A stretch of DNA of 64,000 nt from Perognathus longimembris pacificus. Its lineage: Eukaryota > Chordata > Mammalia > Rodentia > Heteromyidae. The stretch's first letter is position 1. Each line of letters opens with the position of its first letter. The DNA is taken from positions 109,089,885-109,153,884 of the forward strand of contig NC_063163.1 in NCBI RefSeq assembly GCF_023159225.1, written 5' to 3'. The notes beneath the pieces are model-generated. The model searched no databases. It was given only the letters and a program-made list of their open reading frames with translations, and had not been told where the DNA came from. Shown here in pieces: positions 48,967 to 61,245 of this stretch. The position numbers and the translations under genes are program-made.

Positions 48967-50315
48967 AGCAGAGTGGTTTGTGTGTGATGTCTGACATCAC
49001 AGTTGTTCTGAAACTCAGGAGAAACGATGCTTGATCCCTGAGGAAATGATCACCAGGACGCTAGGAACCACAGATGCAACAAATGCATACCTTAATTGTC
49101 CAACCCAACAACTATTTATATCTCTGTAATTAGTGAAACTAGCTCAAAAATAATTACTGCTTTTCAATAGGAAACTTCGGATCCAACCCCGTAGTTTTTA
49201 ATAAAATCCTCAGTATTACAAATTGACCTTTCCAGTTCAAGCTTTTACCATCTTCAGCTTTTGTTTCTAACATCATCCCACTTAGACATGGCAAACTCTA
49301 ATTCTTTCTGGAAGCTTTTTCTACTCCACAACCCTTACCCTCTTCATTTCCCTTTCAGGCTCTCGTTTCTCCCTTGCTGTGCCACCTGTGCCTGTGGTAC
49401 AGTTTGAAAAGCTCCCTAATCTGCATGTGTGCCTGTTCTCCCTCAGAGCAGGGTGCTTCCAACAATGCAATCCGCATTCAACATTAGTCACGTCCGAATC
49501 TCCAAAACCCAGCACATGCTTTACATGCACTTGGCATTCAGATAACATTTCTGATATAAAGAATGGAAGCATGGCAACCTCATGATAAGTAAAACATTAA
49601 GACACAATTTTTTACTTGAGGAAGACACATGAGGAACAGGAGCCAAAATAACCTTTGGCAGATGTCTTCTTTTCCTCTAGGCAAATGTGCAGGCCTTCCA
49701 AAACACCAAACCTAATCAACAATGAAAGCCCCTGTAATTATAGAGGAGGGACTGGCAGAAAATGTTGTTGATCTTTTGGTTTGTGACTACATTTGGGTTC
49801 ACATCTGGGTGGAATGAGCCAGGGACTATGCGCTCTGTCCAGAGCAAACACCTTATGAAATACAGGACAAATAATGGAACTTAAGAATTTCTCTTTGTTC
49901 ACTAAATGAAAATAAAAGCAAAAACAAATACCTGTTCCAAATCACTTCCATTTTTCCTTTGTCCTTTCCTATTTTCCCTTCTTCCTCAACCCTCCTCCTC
50001 TGGTTTCTTTAATTCTTACTAACAATACTTAAACTCCATAGATTCATAAATGACATTTTTAAATGGATTCAAATAGCTTCCTTCCTCTTCCTATGCTACC
50101 ACTAAAATTCACATACATGTGTTTCCTATTGCATTGAACATCTCATCTTTCTTCCGAAGTAACGGGCCTTGTCTAGAAAGGTTGTCTTTGAATACACAAC
50201 TCCATTTGTCTGAATGAGTCTCGCCACCACTCATCCAGAAAATGTCCATCCTTCATCGCTCAACTGATCTCCTTTTTGGACAACTATCTTGCCACACAGG
50301 TGGCTGTACATGTAC
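48967..50315. other. PDGFD intron 1 upstream of DDI1
   Basis: No gene or repeat recognised. Confidence 0.5.
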
Positions 50316-50361
50316 GTATTGTATTGTATTGTATTGTATTGTATTGTATTGTATTGTATTG
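50316..50361. repeat. (GTATT)9 microsatellite
   Basis: Nine perfect pentamers, about 550 bp upstream of the DDI1 start. Confidence 0.97.
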
Positions 50362-50639
50362 TGATTTTTCTATCCACCCATTCACCCCTTCACAGAATAT
50401 GAGATCCCTAAGAGCTGGCATCAAGTTCATCAAATCTTTGCTAATAAGAGCCTAGCACAGCCTTTGCTATTGTGAAAATAAGCTCTCATCGTTTCATCAA
50501 TAAGGAAAAGTATACAAATAGAACTACGAAATGAACAAAATGAATTTTGACATGCTGTTGACACGGATTTGAAATAATATTTTTCCTCTCTGGTGTCAAG
50601 TGGGTCTTGAATGGCTTGCCTTGGAATCTCACGGTCTGG

Positions 50640-50909
50640 CTTGACTCTGTTTTCATGGGAACAGGCCTTCTAAGTTCCAACAGCACACATAAAAAGAGAG
50701 CCTACAGCCCCCAAGTTCCATGTGCCCAGCGGCTGGCACTGAGGCTGGGAGAAAGCCTTGGGACTGGTGAGCAGCGAAGGCCCTCTGAGATCAGCCCTGC
50801 AGGACACACCGCGTGGGAACAACAGCCAGGCCATCACGAGTGACCAGCCCCCTGTCAGCCAGTGAACCATCCATGCTCCCGGCCCCCCTGGCTTTCCTGG
50901 GCCCGGGCC
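50640..50909 (+). promoter_or_regulatory. GC-rich 5' flank / probable 5' UTR of DDI1
   Basis: This stretch is clearly richer in G+C than the AT-rich intron upstream and runs straight into the DDI1 ATG. The bases just before the start (cccgggccATG) are compatible with a retained parental 5' UTR; position -3 is G. I see no TATA box at a convincing distance. The transcription start cannot be placed from sequence alone. Confidence 0.4.
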
Positions 50910-50980
50910 ATGCTGATCACGGTGTACTGTGTACGGAGGGACCTCTCCGAGCGAACGTTCTCCCTCCAGGTCAGCCCTGA
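50873..50980 (+). other. Short upstream ORF overlapping the DDI1 start codon
   Basis: An ATG at 50873 opens a 35-codon frame ending at TGA 50978-50980. It is out of frame with DDI1 and overlaps the first 71 bases of its coding region. If the mRNA starts upstream of 50873, this ORF would compete for initiation with the DDI1 ATG at 50910. Whether it is transcribed is unknown. Confidence 0.35.
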
Positions 50981-52106
50981 CTTTGAGCTCTGCAACTTCC
51001 GAGTCCTCTGTGAGATCGAGTCTGGTATCCCGGCAGAAGAGAGCCAGATCATCTACACGGAGAGGATGCTTGTGGATGATCACTGCTCCCTGGGCTCCTA
51101 TGGCCTCAAAGATGGAGATGTTGTTGTATTGCTTCAGAAGGATAATATGGGACCCCGGCCTCCAGGAAGGGCTCCAAACCATCATCACCATCATCGAGTT
51201 GATTTCAGTGGGGTTGCCACACCGGGGACCTCGACGGCCAGGCAGCAGCGGGCGCCCTCGGCCCAGCAATCCCACGGCTTGGGCTCTGGCGAGAAGGCGG
51301 CTTCTGCTCACGGTCTGGACAGCCCAGCCTTGATTCGCAGCATGCTGCTCTCCAATCCGCACGACCTGTCCCTGCTGAAGGAACGCAACCCTGTTCTGGC
51401 GGAGGCGCTGCTCAGCGGAAACCTGGACACGTTTTCTCGGGTCTTGAGGGAGCAGCAAAGGGAGATAGCCCTGAGAGAGCAAGAGATGCTTCGCCTCTAC
51501 ACGGCCGATCCCTTCGATCGGGAAGCCCAGGCCAAAATAGAAGAAGAGATTCGGCAGCAGAATATTGAAGAAAACATGACCATCGCCATGGAGGAGGCCC
51601 CCGAGAGCTTCGGACAGGTGGCGATGCTCTACGTGAACTGCAAGGTGAACGGCCTTCCTCTGAAGGCGTTCGTGGACTCGGGCGCTCAGATGACCATCAT
51701 GAGCCAAGCGTGTGCTGAGAGATGCAACATCATCAGGCTGATGGACCGACGCTGGGCTGGAGTTGCCAAAGGGGTGGGCATACAGAGGATAATGGGCCGC
51801 ATTCATCTAGCACAGATTCAGATTGAAGGTGATTTCTTACAGTGTTCTTTCTCTATACTTGAAGAGCAGCCCATGGACATCCTTCTAGGGCTAGATATGC
51901 TCAGAAGACATCAGTGTTCCATAGATTTGAAGAAAAACGTGCTGGTGATTGGCACCACCGGCACACAGACTCCCTTCCTTCCCGAGGCAGAGGTGCCCAT
52001 ATGTGCTATGTTGATAAGTGGTAGTGAGGAAGAGGAGTCTTCAAACAAGGAAGTAGCAGAAAAGATTAAACACCCAGTCATGGATTCAGGACGCAAAAAG
52101 CACTGA
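50910..52106 (+). CDS. DDI1: DDI1: DNA-damage-inducible 1 homolog, retropepsin-like aspartyl protease (intact retrogene)
   Basis: This single uninterrupted frame has 398 codons; human DDI1 has about 396. Residues 1-78 are the ubiquitin-like domain, starting [14 protein letters not shown]. Residues 79-135 are a low-complexity linker with a five-His run at 91-95. Residues 136-225 form the conserved helical region ([20 protein letters not shown], then charged helices). Residues 236-350 are the retroviral-type aspartyl protease fold, with catalytic FVDSGAQMT (Asp256 of DSGA) and the flap/psi-loop partner DILLGLDML near 323-331. The C-terminus MDSGRKKH resembles human. Ddi1-family proteins shuttle or cleave heavily ubiquitinated substrates at the proteasome; the paralogue DDI2 processes NFE2L1. 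I chose ATG 50910 because the frame extends upstream only to a GTG and family members start at MLITVY or MLLTVY. The lack of introns and the multi-exon paralogue DDI2 indicate retroposition. The gene lies antisense in PDGFD intron 1. Confidence 0.95.
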   Translation: MLITVYCVRRDLSERTFSLQVSPDFELCNFRVLCEIESGIPAEESQIIYTERMLVDDHCSLGSYGLKDGDVVVLLQKDNMGPRPPGRAPNHHHHHRVDFSGVATPGTSTARQQRAPSAQQSHGLGSGEKAASAHGLDSPALIRSMLLSNPHDLSLLKERNPVLAEALLSGNLDTFSRVLREQQREIALREQEMLRLYTADPFDREAQAKIEEEIRQQNIEENMTIAMEEAPESFGQVAMLYVNCKVNGLPLKAFVDSGAQMTIMSQACAERCNIIRLMDRRWAGVAKGVGIQRIMGRIHLAQIQIEGDFLQCSFSILEEQPMDILLGLDMLRRHQCSIDLKKNVLVIGTTGTQTPFLPEAEVPICAMLISGSEEEESSNKEVAEKIKHPVMDSGRKKH

Positions 52107-52484
52107 AGCAGGATTACAGATAGGTCACCATCTTGGAAAGAACCTCAAGTCCCAGGAAATTATAAGACACCAACTCACTGGCAGCGTTATCATTAAACAC
52201 ATCCATAACAGCTCAGCTGCGTACTCGGATGGTTCCATGTGTGAATCAGATGGTTCTTGTGGCTCCCTGGTCCACTCCCGTCGTTCAAAAATCACTGAAC
52301 CCCAATGGGAAGGCTCTGGGAACCAGTCGGTTTCTGGCTAGTCTGATGAGGAGGAAAGTCAGTCTCTTCTGCAAGATTATAGGGAGGCAGGTCCAAGTAA
52401 TTGTCATTTTGCAACAAAATGGCAAAAGCCAATGCTGCAGACTTTATAGGTATCTGTACAAGACAATTTCACAAAAGCACTCAT
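52107..52484 (+). other. DDI1 3' flank / probable 3' UTR
   Basis: Moderately GC sequence runs from the stop codon to an antisense B1 SINE. No AATAAA is visible here. A frame +1 to DDI1 stays open from 52057 to the TAG at 52339 and, after that stop, again to a TAG at 52447. I do not recognise its translation. Confidence 0.35.
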
Positions 52485-52609
52485 GTTTTTTGTTTGTTAG
52501 TTGAGCCGGGATGTTGCTGTGTAACAGTGGCCATCCTCAAAAATCATGATTTTCCTGCCTCTGCCTCCTGAGTGCTAGGATTTCAATGTGTGCTATCACG
52601 CCCAGGCTA
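52485..52609 (-). repeat. B1-type (7SL-derived) SINE downstream of DDI1
   Basis: Antisense B1 signature: cctgcctctgcctcctgagt, then gctaggatttcaatgtgtgc and atcacgcccaggc. It is diverged and has no right-hand Geo module. It marks the likely outer limit of DDI1 3' UTR homology. Confidence 0.7.
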
Positions 52610-53132
52610 ATAAGTTTTATTTTATTTTATGTCTGTTTTTACAGATTGCATTTTCTTTGGGAAAGGTATGAAAAATGGCGGGTCAATTATAGGCTCAAAC
52701 AGATTAATACTTATAAATATCTCTTTGGGGCAGCATGAGGGTTTATTTCCTCATATTTGACATCTTTCCTGTTTTCTAACCTCCAATGTGTTTTGATTTC
52801 TCATGACACTGTTCACCCACTTTTATGTAAAAAGAGCTACTTCTTTTAGTCCAGACACCAGTCCAGGGATAAGAAAAGTACCTATGAATATATAGAAATT
52901 CTGACTTGAAAAACTCACGACTGACTTTCAGAAAAATACATAAAATTCTTAGCATCATATTTTGAAAGACATTTTCATATGTCACATGGGATTCCTGAAC
53001 ATCAAACAATAACACTTTTAGGATGTGTAGCATGTAAAAGTCTAAAAAAGTATTTTCAACAGTTCACATGATACCAAATGTGACCACTCACAACTTCTGA
53101 GGTTGCCTTGGTGTTTTGGGAAAAGTCTTGGG
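52610..53132. other. PDGFD intron 1, no recognisable element
   Basis: Nothing annotatable is seen. Confidence 0.5.
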
Positions 53133-53358
53133 CATATTCCTGTCTTTTTGTTTTTTTTTTTTTTTTGCTAGTCCTGGGCCTGAGCACTGTCCCTGGCTTC
53201 TTCCCGCTCAAAGCTAGCACTCTGCCACCTGAGCCACGGCTCCCCTTCTGGCCGTTTTCCATATATGTGGTTCTGGGGAATCGAACCAAGAGCTTCATGT
53301 GTAGGAGGCAAGCACTCTTGCCACTAGGCCATATTCCCAGCCCCCATATTTCTGTCTT
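53133..53358 (-). mobile_element. IDL-Geo SINE with TSD
   Basis: Antisense copy with TSD catattcctgtctt / catatttctgtctt (53133-53146 and 53345-53358). The start of the Geo module is shortened (gctagtcctgggcctgagca). Confidence 0.9.
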
Positions 53359-55748
53359 ATTTTGAACTGAAATCTATCTCATAACAATGAATAACTTGAT
53401 CTTCAATTTTTCTCCTGCTAAGAACACAATCCCTTTGACATGAGGAAGTCTTTGTTCTTTACGAGATCAGTGCTAACCTAAATAAGAATTCTTTTTTGGT
53501 AGGCTTTCACTAGATTCTTCAGCTTTCTCCATAGGACAAGTTAGACTCTTCTAAAAATTAGGCATGTTCTTTGGGACATATTCCAACTTTTAAAAATTTT
53601 ACTTGAGTAAATGGATAGTTAAATTAAGTGCACATTCGTTGAGCAGAAAAGGAATGATCACAAGGAAGAAAAATCAATAAACAGTGAATGAAACCATGTA
53701 TTATTGATAATTTAAAAAAACATTTGCCTTACAGATCAGAAAGTATTTTTAACATTAGCTCATTAGATTAAAAAATCTTGATGCAATCTTATATATGCTT
53801 CTCAAAGACTCCTAATGAATTAAACTTCAAATATATTAGTTTTGATGAAAGGTAACATCTTTTGCTTGTATTCTATCTAAATCAGCCACTAGATAAGCAA
53901 CCATTAATCCTTTGAATAAAATTTTGAATAGTTATCAATAATGATCAAATTCCCATTAAAACTGAGATTTGTAAATTTGAATGGTTTGAATAATTCTAGG
54001 CATCCTGGAATTTGACTTACAAAAATCATTCAATTTTCCAAGAATAGCAATTTTTTACAACAATGAAGTTTACATTGGGATTTACTTTTACACACATATT
54101 CAAATATACAATGCATATAGTATGCAATATGATATAAAAAGTATATATACATATATTTACATAAAAAGAACTGTAACAATACATGAGCCTATGAATATCA
54201 GGAAATGTTTTACCCTTTCCTAGTCTAGTTCTTTTAAAATTATATTTTATTATTTGAAATATTCTAGATATGAATCCTACTCCTCAGCTCATAAAACCCT
54301 GATTGATCTACTACATTCTCTACTATTTAGGAAAAAGTATATTGGAAAGTACTAAAATACCACCATAACAATGACAGCAGAGTTGCAGAAATAATACTCT
54401 CAATATTTATTAACTGAATTCTCATGAAACAGGCACTAAACTAAGATTTTATAAATATGGGTAAGGTCCAGCATTCAAGATAATTAAAACCTAGTAGTAG
54501 GATGAGAACAGACTTTTAAATAACTGAAAACAAACAAGCTAGGCATGACATTATTAATATATTGGTACAAAAGAAACCATTAAACTTAGATTTTTTTTTA
54601 AAGTAAGCAAAACTATGGAGATTTGTTCATCTTCAATAAACATAGAATGCTCATCACTGACATTAATAAAAAACTTTAAAATTCAGTTTGTTAACATATA
54701 GGTTACAAATATCTACCATTGGGAATTTATTTCCTAGAAAATGAACGTATCTTCATTTTCTTTGTTCTTATCAAATATTTAAACTGTTTAAAATAAGCTG
54801 TTTAAACTATTTAAGAAGTGCACGAAGCTATTCATGTCACCTAGTTCTCATTTCAATATCCATTCTACCTAAAAGAAAATAACTATTATGATAAACACTG
54901 CATTTCAAGATTACACTAATGTATTCTGCTGTAATGCAGAAGAATGATAATGCTCACACTAAATAGAACATACAAGCTTAACCTCTTTCATAAAATTTCT
55001 TCTATTTCTAGGGAGATCTCTGCACCCCAAGGAGAAAAGACAAATGGATGTTTACATGTATAAATTCATCTTCACCACAGGTATTAAATGTTACCATTTT
55101 AGTTACAAGAACATTTTTATAATTGGAAACCAATTATAAAAAGGTCTCTTGCTGACATACAACATCCCATAAAGAAACCCCTGAGTAAAATGATGAGAGC
55201 GATCTAGGACTCACACCAGGAAACTATTGGTGAAGGTATTAATCAATGCTAACATTTCTTGGTTATTCTCCTAGTTACTCTCTGAGATTATCAAGAGCCC
55301 AGAAAACCAAGTCAGAGGAAGTTAAAGATGAGAAGAAAAGGAAGAAAGAAAGTAAGAACAACAAATCTGGGTTGGTCTGAAATGGTTGACCCTTGAAGCA
55401 CACTTTTATATGGTGGGTAAGGATAGGGCTAAGATTATGGCTTAGCTATGAATCCACAGTAATTTATTTGTCAATGGCAAATTGTCTAAAAATGAAAAGA
55501 CTTTTACTGCATCCACAGTGAAGCCTGAGACAAACTCTCCTTGAAGCCGTTTGTTTTCACACCTGGGTCCATCTGTTAGAACCTCAGAATTTCCAAGGGC
55601 TTGTTTCTAAGAAAAAAAAAAAAAGCGACTTGGAGTCTTGCTGTGTATTTTGTGTCCTCCTCACAGGATCTGCTTAATGGGCTGTTGAATGAGCACACTG
55701 GGGGTGGCTTTGACTCATTGTGCTGCAGTGTATGTGAAGATGGCTACA
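53359..55748. other. PDGFD intron 1, AT-rich
   Basis: Very AT-rich. A weak MIR-like patch (about 54395-54520) is too diverged to call. No gene is seen. Confidence 0.5.
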
Positions 55749-55859
55749 TCTCTCTCTCTCTCCCTTCCTTTCTTATTCTCTTTCTTTACTTCCTTTCCCT
55801 TCTTTCTATCCCCCCTTCCTCTCTTCCTCCCTTTCTCCCTTCCTTACCTTCTCTTTTTG
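55749..55859. repeat. Polypyrimidine tract
   Basis: About 110 bp almost wholly C and T on the plus strand (tctctctctctctcccttcc and variants). Confidence 0.9.
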
Positions 55860-56674
55860 ACTTCTATGAGTCCAGTTTTCGTCTATTTCTCACCAGTAAG
55901 ACTAATATGAAGAACATTATTATTTTAAAAAAAAAACAACAAGATACTTTCTTCTCTGTTAAAGTTCATGGAGGCAATGTAGCTATGCTTCATGTGAGGT
56001 GGGCTGTGTATTTTTCACCTGCTAAAGAATGCCGTGTCTAAATAAAATAGATGGCAATTACCAGTATAACCATATTCCAGGCAAATTGTCACTTAAATTT
56101 ACCAAATTCATACCATAACATCAATCATCCCTCTAAAATCCCAGTGTACCAGAGCTTTTCAACAAAGATCCCTGATGATGAAGATAATAAGTAATTTAAG
56201 ATGGTATTAATTCTCATATTTTCCCTTTTAAACTCATGGCATGTATAGAGATATAAAGTATCTCAGCCAAAGTACTAGTGTTTTGAATAACTAGATGTTG
56301 CTAAAAGAGTTTACTGTATTGAGTTTTGTTCCTGTCTTTTCTCATGTGGAGAAACAAGAACATGTAGGCTTTAGTCTTAACCTTCATAAAACTTACAAGT
56401 CCAGTTAGAGGAACCGGGAGAAATGTAAAATTGAATTGTTAAAAATGTATGTAATTCTTACATACAAGACAAAATGTACAGAAATTTAAAAGAAAAACAG
56501 TAAAAAAGGAGAAAAAACAAAAATTAAACAAAAATTCAAAATAACAAACCCTCTTGTTTCCATTTCTTGGACTTCATTACAATAACCATCATATTATATA
56601 ATCATTTGCACATAGCTATTGGGCCTTTTTGATCCTCTTCTAAGAATATCCTTCTTTGGTCTCCCTCTGTGAAT
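55860..56674. other. PDGFD intron 1, no recognisable element
   Basis: Nothing annotatable is seen. Confidence 0.5.
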
Positions 56675-56865
56675 TCAGTAGACACTATGTTAAAAATGAG
56701 CAATACAACATATAACTTGTGGGGGAAGAGGGTGGGGAGGGAAAAAACTTGGAGAAAATGAAGGAAGAGGTGGCACCGTTCAAAAAGAAATGTTCTCATT
56801 ACCCGACTTATATAACTGTAACCCCTCTGTCCTTTACCTTTTCAACAAAATAAATATTAAAATTA
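56675..56865 (+). mobile_element. L1 3' end, 5'-truncated
   Basis: gtagacactatgttaaaaat, a G-rich tract, aggtggcaccgttcaaaaag, taactgtaacccctctgtcc and an AATAAA-bearing tail. Confidence 0.75.
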
Positions 56866-56892
56866 ATATTTATCAAAAAGATATGTAATTCT

Positions 56893-57114
56893 GCTGGGCA
56901 CTGGGTGGCTCCCACCTGTAATCCTAGCTACTCAGGAGACTGAGATCTGAAGATTGTGGTTTGAAGTCAGCCTAGGCAGGAAAGTTCATGAGATTCTTTT
57001 CCAATTAATCACCAAAAAGCCTGAAGTGGAGACCTAGGCTTGCGGGGGCGGGGGTGGTGGTGGTGGAAGCCTAGGGCCAGTGTCCATACCCCGAGTTCAA
57101 GCCCCAGGACTGGT
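56893..57114 (+). mobile_element. B1-Geo composite SINE
   Basis: gctgggcactgggtggctcc and gtaatcctagctactcagga, then a Geo half whose middle is replaced by a G-rich gggggcgggggtggtggtgg stretch. Confidence 0.75.
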
Positions 57115-57126
57115 ACATGCTCACAT

Positions 57127-57180
57127 ACACACACACACACACACACACACAGACACACACACACACACACACACATACAC
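57127..57180. repeat. (AC)n microsatellite at a SINE tail
   Basis: AC run with one AG interruption, 12 bp after the composite SINE. Confidence 0.93.
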
Positions 57181-57183
57181 ATA

Positions 57184-58284
57184 TACCAACGTATTTATAC
57201 ATGTACATAAACATCTATAATTTAGTGCTGAATCATAAAATACAGAATATGGGGTTGTGAGAACACTCCTGTTCCCCATGGGTGACACCAGAGCATGGCA
57301 GCATGTGTTCTCCTAATCCTTAATGACCACCTGCTATATGGCAGATCCCAGTTCAGGCCCTGGCTTTCCTCAGTACAGCTGGTTTCTGGTACTCATCTGT
57401 TGTTGTGAACTCTCAACACACATCTTGAGCAATCAACCACCTCCTCAAAGCTTCCCTTGACTTTGATATAAAAACATACAGTGGACTGATATAGATGGGA
57501 TTGTCTTTGTAAAATTAGGATAAATATATTCTGGGGTAACAACATAACTGGTACTTATATGTGTGGATAGAAATGTAATCAAAATGGATGCTTTAAGTGT
57601 TTTTAATGTAATACAATTGCAAAGTATTCCTAGTAAAGACAATGTAACTAGGGTTTTATACAGGCCAACATCATAGTATCTGGGATTGCTCTTGTTTTAA
57701 AGCTGATATCTCTCATCCTGGATAGCTTTTCAATCCTGGGAAAACTAGGACATTTGAAAACAGTGGATTTAAAATTGTATGCTCCTAGGTATATTGTACA
57801 TATCTAAACAGGATGGAACTTTAATATGTTACAATGATCAATCACCCACACTACCAATTATGTTCAAATAGTTGAAGTAGAATGTCCTGATTTGTTTTTT
57901 ACAAGAAATAAAACTCCTTAAAATTCACCCATCAAATATTTCTAGAATAGGTAGTTATTCATTTTAAAAAGTGTAAGAAAATATTTTTAAAGCAATGATT
58001 AAAAAAAAACTTGGAGAATGAGAAAGGTAATGGGGTTATATATGCTAAATGTATATAGTATACACATGTGAACATGTCATTATGAATTCTATTAAATATA
58101 CAAAAAATTTAAAAAGCAGTCTATGAATGTTCAAGAAAATTCATACTATATCTGGATTTTTTAATCATCTCAGAAATTATATGTACTACTAAAAAGTTAA
58201 TCCAGAAAAAAATGGGTATCAGATAATGGGAGTGGAGGATACTCAAATATAATGCTTCAATTACCTTATCATGCAAAAGCATGG
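57184..58284. other. PDGFD intron 1, no recognisable element
   Basis: Nothing annotatable is seen. Confidence 0.5.
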
Positions 58285-58366
58285 CTATATACACATATAT
58301 AAACATATATAGATACACATATACACACATACTTATATCTATATATCTATACACACATGCACACAC

Positions 58367-58410
<44 letters not shown>
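58285..58410. repeat. Compound (TA)n / (CA)n microsatellite
   Basis: Mixed TATA, CACA and CATA runs ending in about 32 bp of TA. Confidence 0.9.
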
Positions 58411-58412
<2 letters not shown>

Positions 58413-60383
58413 CAGTTGATAATGATAGATTGAGTTCATCCTCAATCCTCTGTTTTGGGACTTTAAGGAAATATTTGAACATATAAGCAGATATTTCAGA
58501 AGCAGCATAAATATCATTCCTTTCTCTTGCATCCATGGAGTTGAGATGTAATGCATAGAATGTAAAGTAGAATGGCACAAAAGAGAGGTGTAAAAAGACT
58601 CACGTTTTTCAGAAAAAAAAAGGGTCTACAGATGGCAGATGATGCCTACTTCTCATTGTATTCATATGAAAAAGTCATGGGGTGATGGAAGGCTTAGATA
58701 CAATCAACAGAACACAAAGAAGGGCAGCACAATGGAGAAACATGGAATGACAAACCAGGTTTTTAGAAAGAGATGAGCCAACAGACAGCAGGTGATTATC
58801 TAGAAGTTGCAGGTTTTCTGGGTGTCTGGCTGGGGAAAGGAAGAGGCCCGCCATGTTTGGTATCTCTGTGATACATGTAAGAAATTCATGGACAAGGAGG
58901 CAAGAAGAGGAAGTTGGGAACAAATTGTCATCTTGCCATGACAAAGAGGCCCAAGAAGACCTTAAGGAAAGCCGGTCAGCTACTGACATTGGCATAGTTA
59001 ATGATGTGTACTGATGTGGAGGAGAGCAAAATGGCAAAGTGAGACAATGGCAAAGCCTTTCCCCCAAAGAACAGCAAATCCTGTTCCAAGGGTAGCTCTC
59101 ACAAAACTAATGACATCAACGGAACACACACACACACACACACACGTTTGTTATCAGTTGTGTCAGCTCTGCAGCTTACTGCTTAATAGCATTATTTCTA
59201 GCCTACCTTACTCAGGAGTTTACAATTAAATGATATTAAGAAAAAAAATTACAGAAATATGTTGGAGCCAGCCCTATCGGAATCTATCAGAAATAATCTC
59301 ATAAAGTTAAAACAACAGACGGGAAGTTAGAGTGAAACAGAAGCAAAGATATTCTCTGTTCCAACACTGCCAACTGCTGTTCCCTGGGTTCTGAGATGAT
59401 AATTGACAGGAAGCAATCTCACTAATATCCCATGGCTATAGGAGTTTATGTTCCTATATGGCATGGTCTGTCCTATCAACATCACAGTACATGATGACTC
59501 CTAGGTATCTAGTCTGAAAATATCTTTATCAGTATAAGAAGCAACAACAGTACTTGCTCTTTCACAGTAAATAGTCATTAATAAAGGAATCTCTTGAAAT
59601 TTTGTGAAAAAAATACCAAAACCTTTCCTTGCTACCTTATTATTATATTAATTAATAAGGAAAAATCTAAAGCAAGAACACAGATGATATACTTAATGTT
59701 CTCCCCACCCTCTGGAAAGATATTTAAGCATAGTTCAGGTATGGTGAAGTGCTATAAAGGACACGTGGACATTTCAGTTTTCCACTTCAGTATAAGTTTC
59801 CATAGTTTTGTGAAGGTTTGAAAACTTGGCAGCCAACAAAATGGATGTGTTCAAGTCCTTCAGCAAGTTGTGAGAACAAGTTAGTTCGGTGTCCTTCAGG
59901 GAAGACATGATGGATGGCACAAAATGCATTACATCCCGTCACAGTTGGTCGAATGATTACTACACATAGCTAAGGTAAATCTGCTATGTCTGATGGTGAT
60001 TAAGGAAGTCATTGATTTATTTCAGTCTGTTTAAATACAAATGAAGAGTATACAGTTTTGAAAGGACCATGGATATTCCTAGACTCCATATGTAACACCA
60101 CTGACATCCTACGTTATTTCTCATGTAGAAACATCTTCTGTATTATATTTCATTTTATTTTAGTAGGTTTACCTGGTGCTCTAAGAAGCACAAGCAATCC
60201 AAAGCTCTATTCTTAACAGACTGTCATCAGCTTGAAGGTAACTTACTAACTCCGATTTGTTTGACCAATTAGATAGAGATGAAAATTCAATTCTATGTAG
60301 AAAAGAACACTTGAATTATTCTAGGAGCAAGGATAATCAAAGGAATTTACTAGAATAAAGAATCTAAGATGGCCATTCATTCA
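58411..60383. other. PDGFD intron 1 with one short CA run
   Basis: CA run at 59124-59145. A 130-codon minus frame (58675-59067) has no recognisable domain. Confidence 0.5.
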
Positions 60384-60615
60384 CTTTCCTGTTCTTTTTT
60401 TTTTTTTTGGACAGTCCTGGGCCTTGGACTCAGGGCCTGAGCACCTTCCCTGGCTTCTTCCTGCTCAAGGCTAGCACTCTGCCACCTGAACCACAGCGCC
60501 CCTTCTGGCCGTTTTCCATATATATGTTGCTGGGGAATCGAACTGAGAGCTTCATGTGTAGGAGGCAAGCACTCTTGCCACTAGGCCATATTCCTAGCCC
60601 CTTTCCTGTTCTTTT
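60384..60615 (-). mobile_element. Young IDL-Geo SINE with 15-bp TSD
   Basis: Antisense copy with perfect TSD ctttcctgttctttt (60384-60398 and 60601-60615). It shares the ccatatatatg and gtgtaggaggc variants with the copy at 53133, suggesting a common subfamily. Confidence 0.93.
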
Positions 60616-61049
60616 ATTCTATGAACCACAAAGCTATTTCTATGAATGCACCACTGTTCATCTCACACTTTCCATAACTTCTTGTTCTCTCCATGGAGTT
60701 CACATAAGTTGAAAGGTCTTCATATAATCAGTAATTGCCAGGTGACTCAAGCCCTGCTGATAGCGCCAATAGATGTGGGTCTGTTATTTTACAAGTGTTC
60801 TCAGCAACTTCTTTCTTCTGACAGACATTTGGAATTCCCAAACCTATCTTGTTTTAAGGTCACAACTACAAATTGAGAGTATGTGGAGACATAAGTCTGA
60901 TTAGGGGCATTTACTCACTTTCTTTCAGGGACAACAAAAAATAGTGATACTCAAGGATGACAAAGTGATCATCTTCAAGTCCATTTTCAAGGGAAAGCTT
61001 CATATAATTGAAAGGATACCAATAATATGTATCATTTATATATTGTCAC

Positions 61050-61245
61050 TTACTAGATGTTTCCTGTATTCAAGCACATTTTACATTCTAACATATCTAA
61101 ACCTACCTAAGTGTTAAACAACACTTAAAATATTAGGGTTACAAGGAATTTGAGACGTTGAGTGACCTGTCCAATGTCACCAAACAAGTGATCTGCATTT
61201 AGGAATTTGGCATCAGAGTCTACATATTTAACCACTTAATATGAT
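61050..61245 (+). repeat. MIR SINE
   Basis: gtcacttactagatgtttcc, the core region, tgacctgtccaatgtcacca and ggcatcagagtctacatatt in MIR order. Confidence 0.65.

Noticed and set aside
50316..50361. Regular short repeats resembling a CRISPR array
   Set aside because: Pure GTATT pentamers without spacers, in a mammalian intron.
50862..50909. 16-codon upstream extension of DDI1
   Set aside because: It begins at GTG rather than ATG, and family members start at the conserved MLITVY/MLLTVY.
50670..51806. 378-codon minus-strand frame opposite DDI1
   Set aside because: It is the antisense shadow of the DDI1 coding sequence, with no domain of its own.
58675..59067. 130-codon minus-strand frame
   Set aside because: No domain or homology recognised; likely chance.
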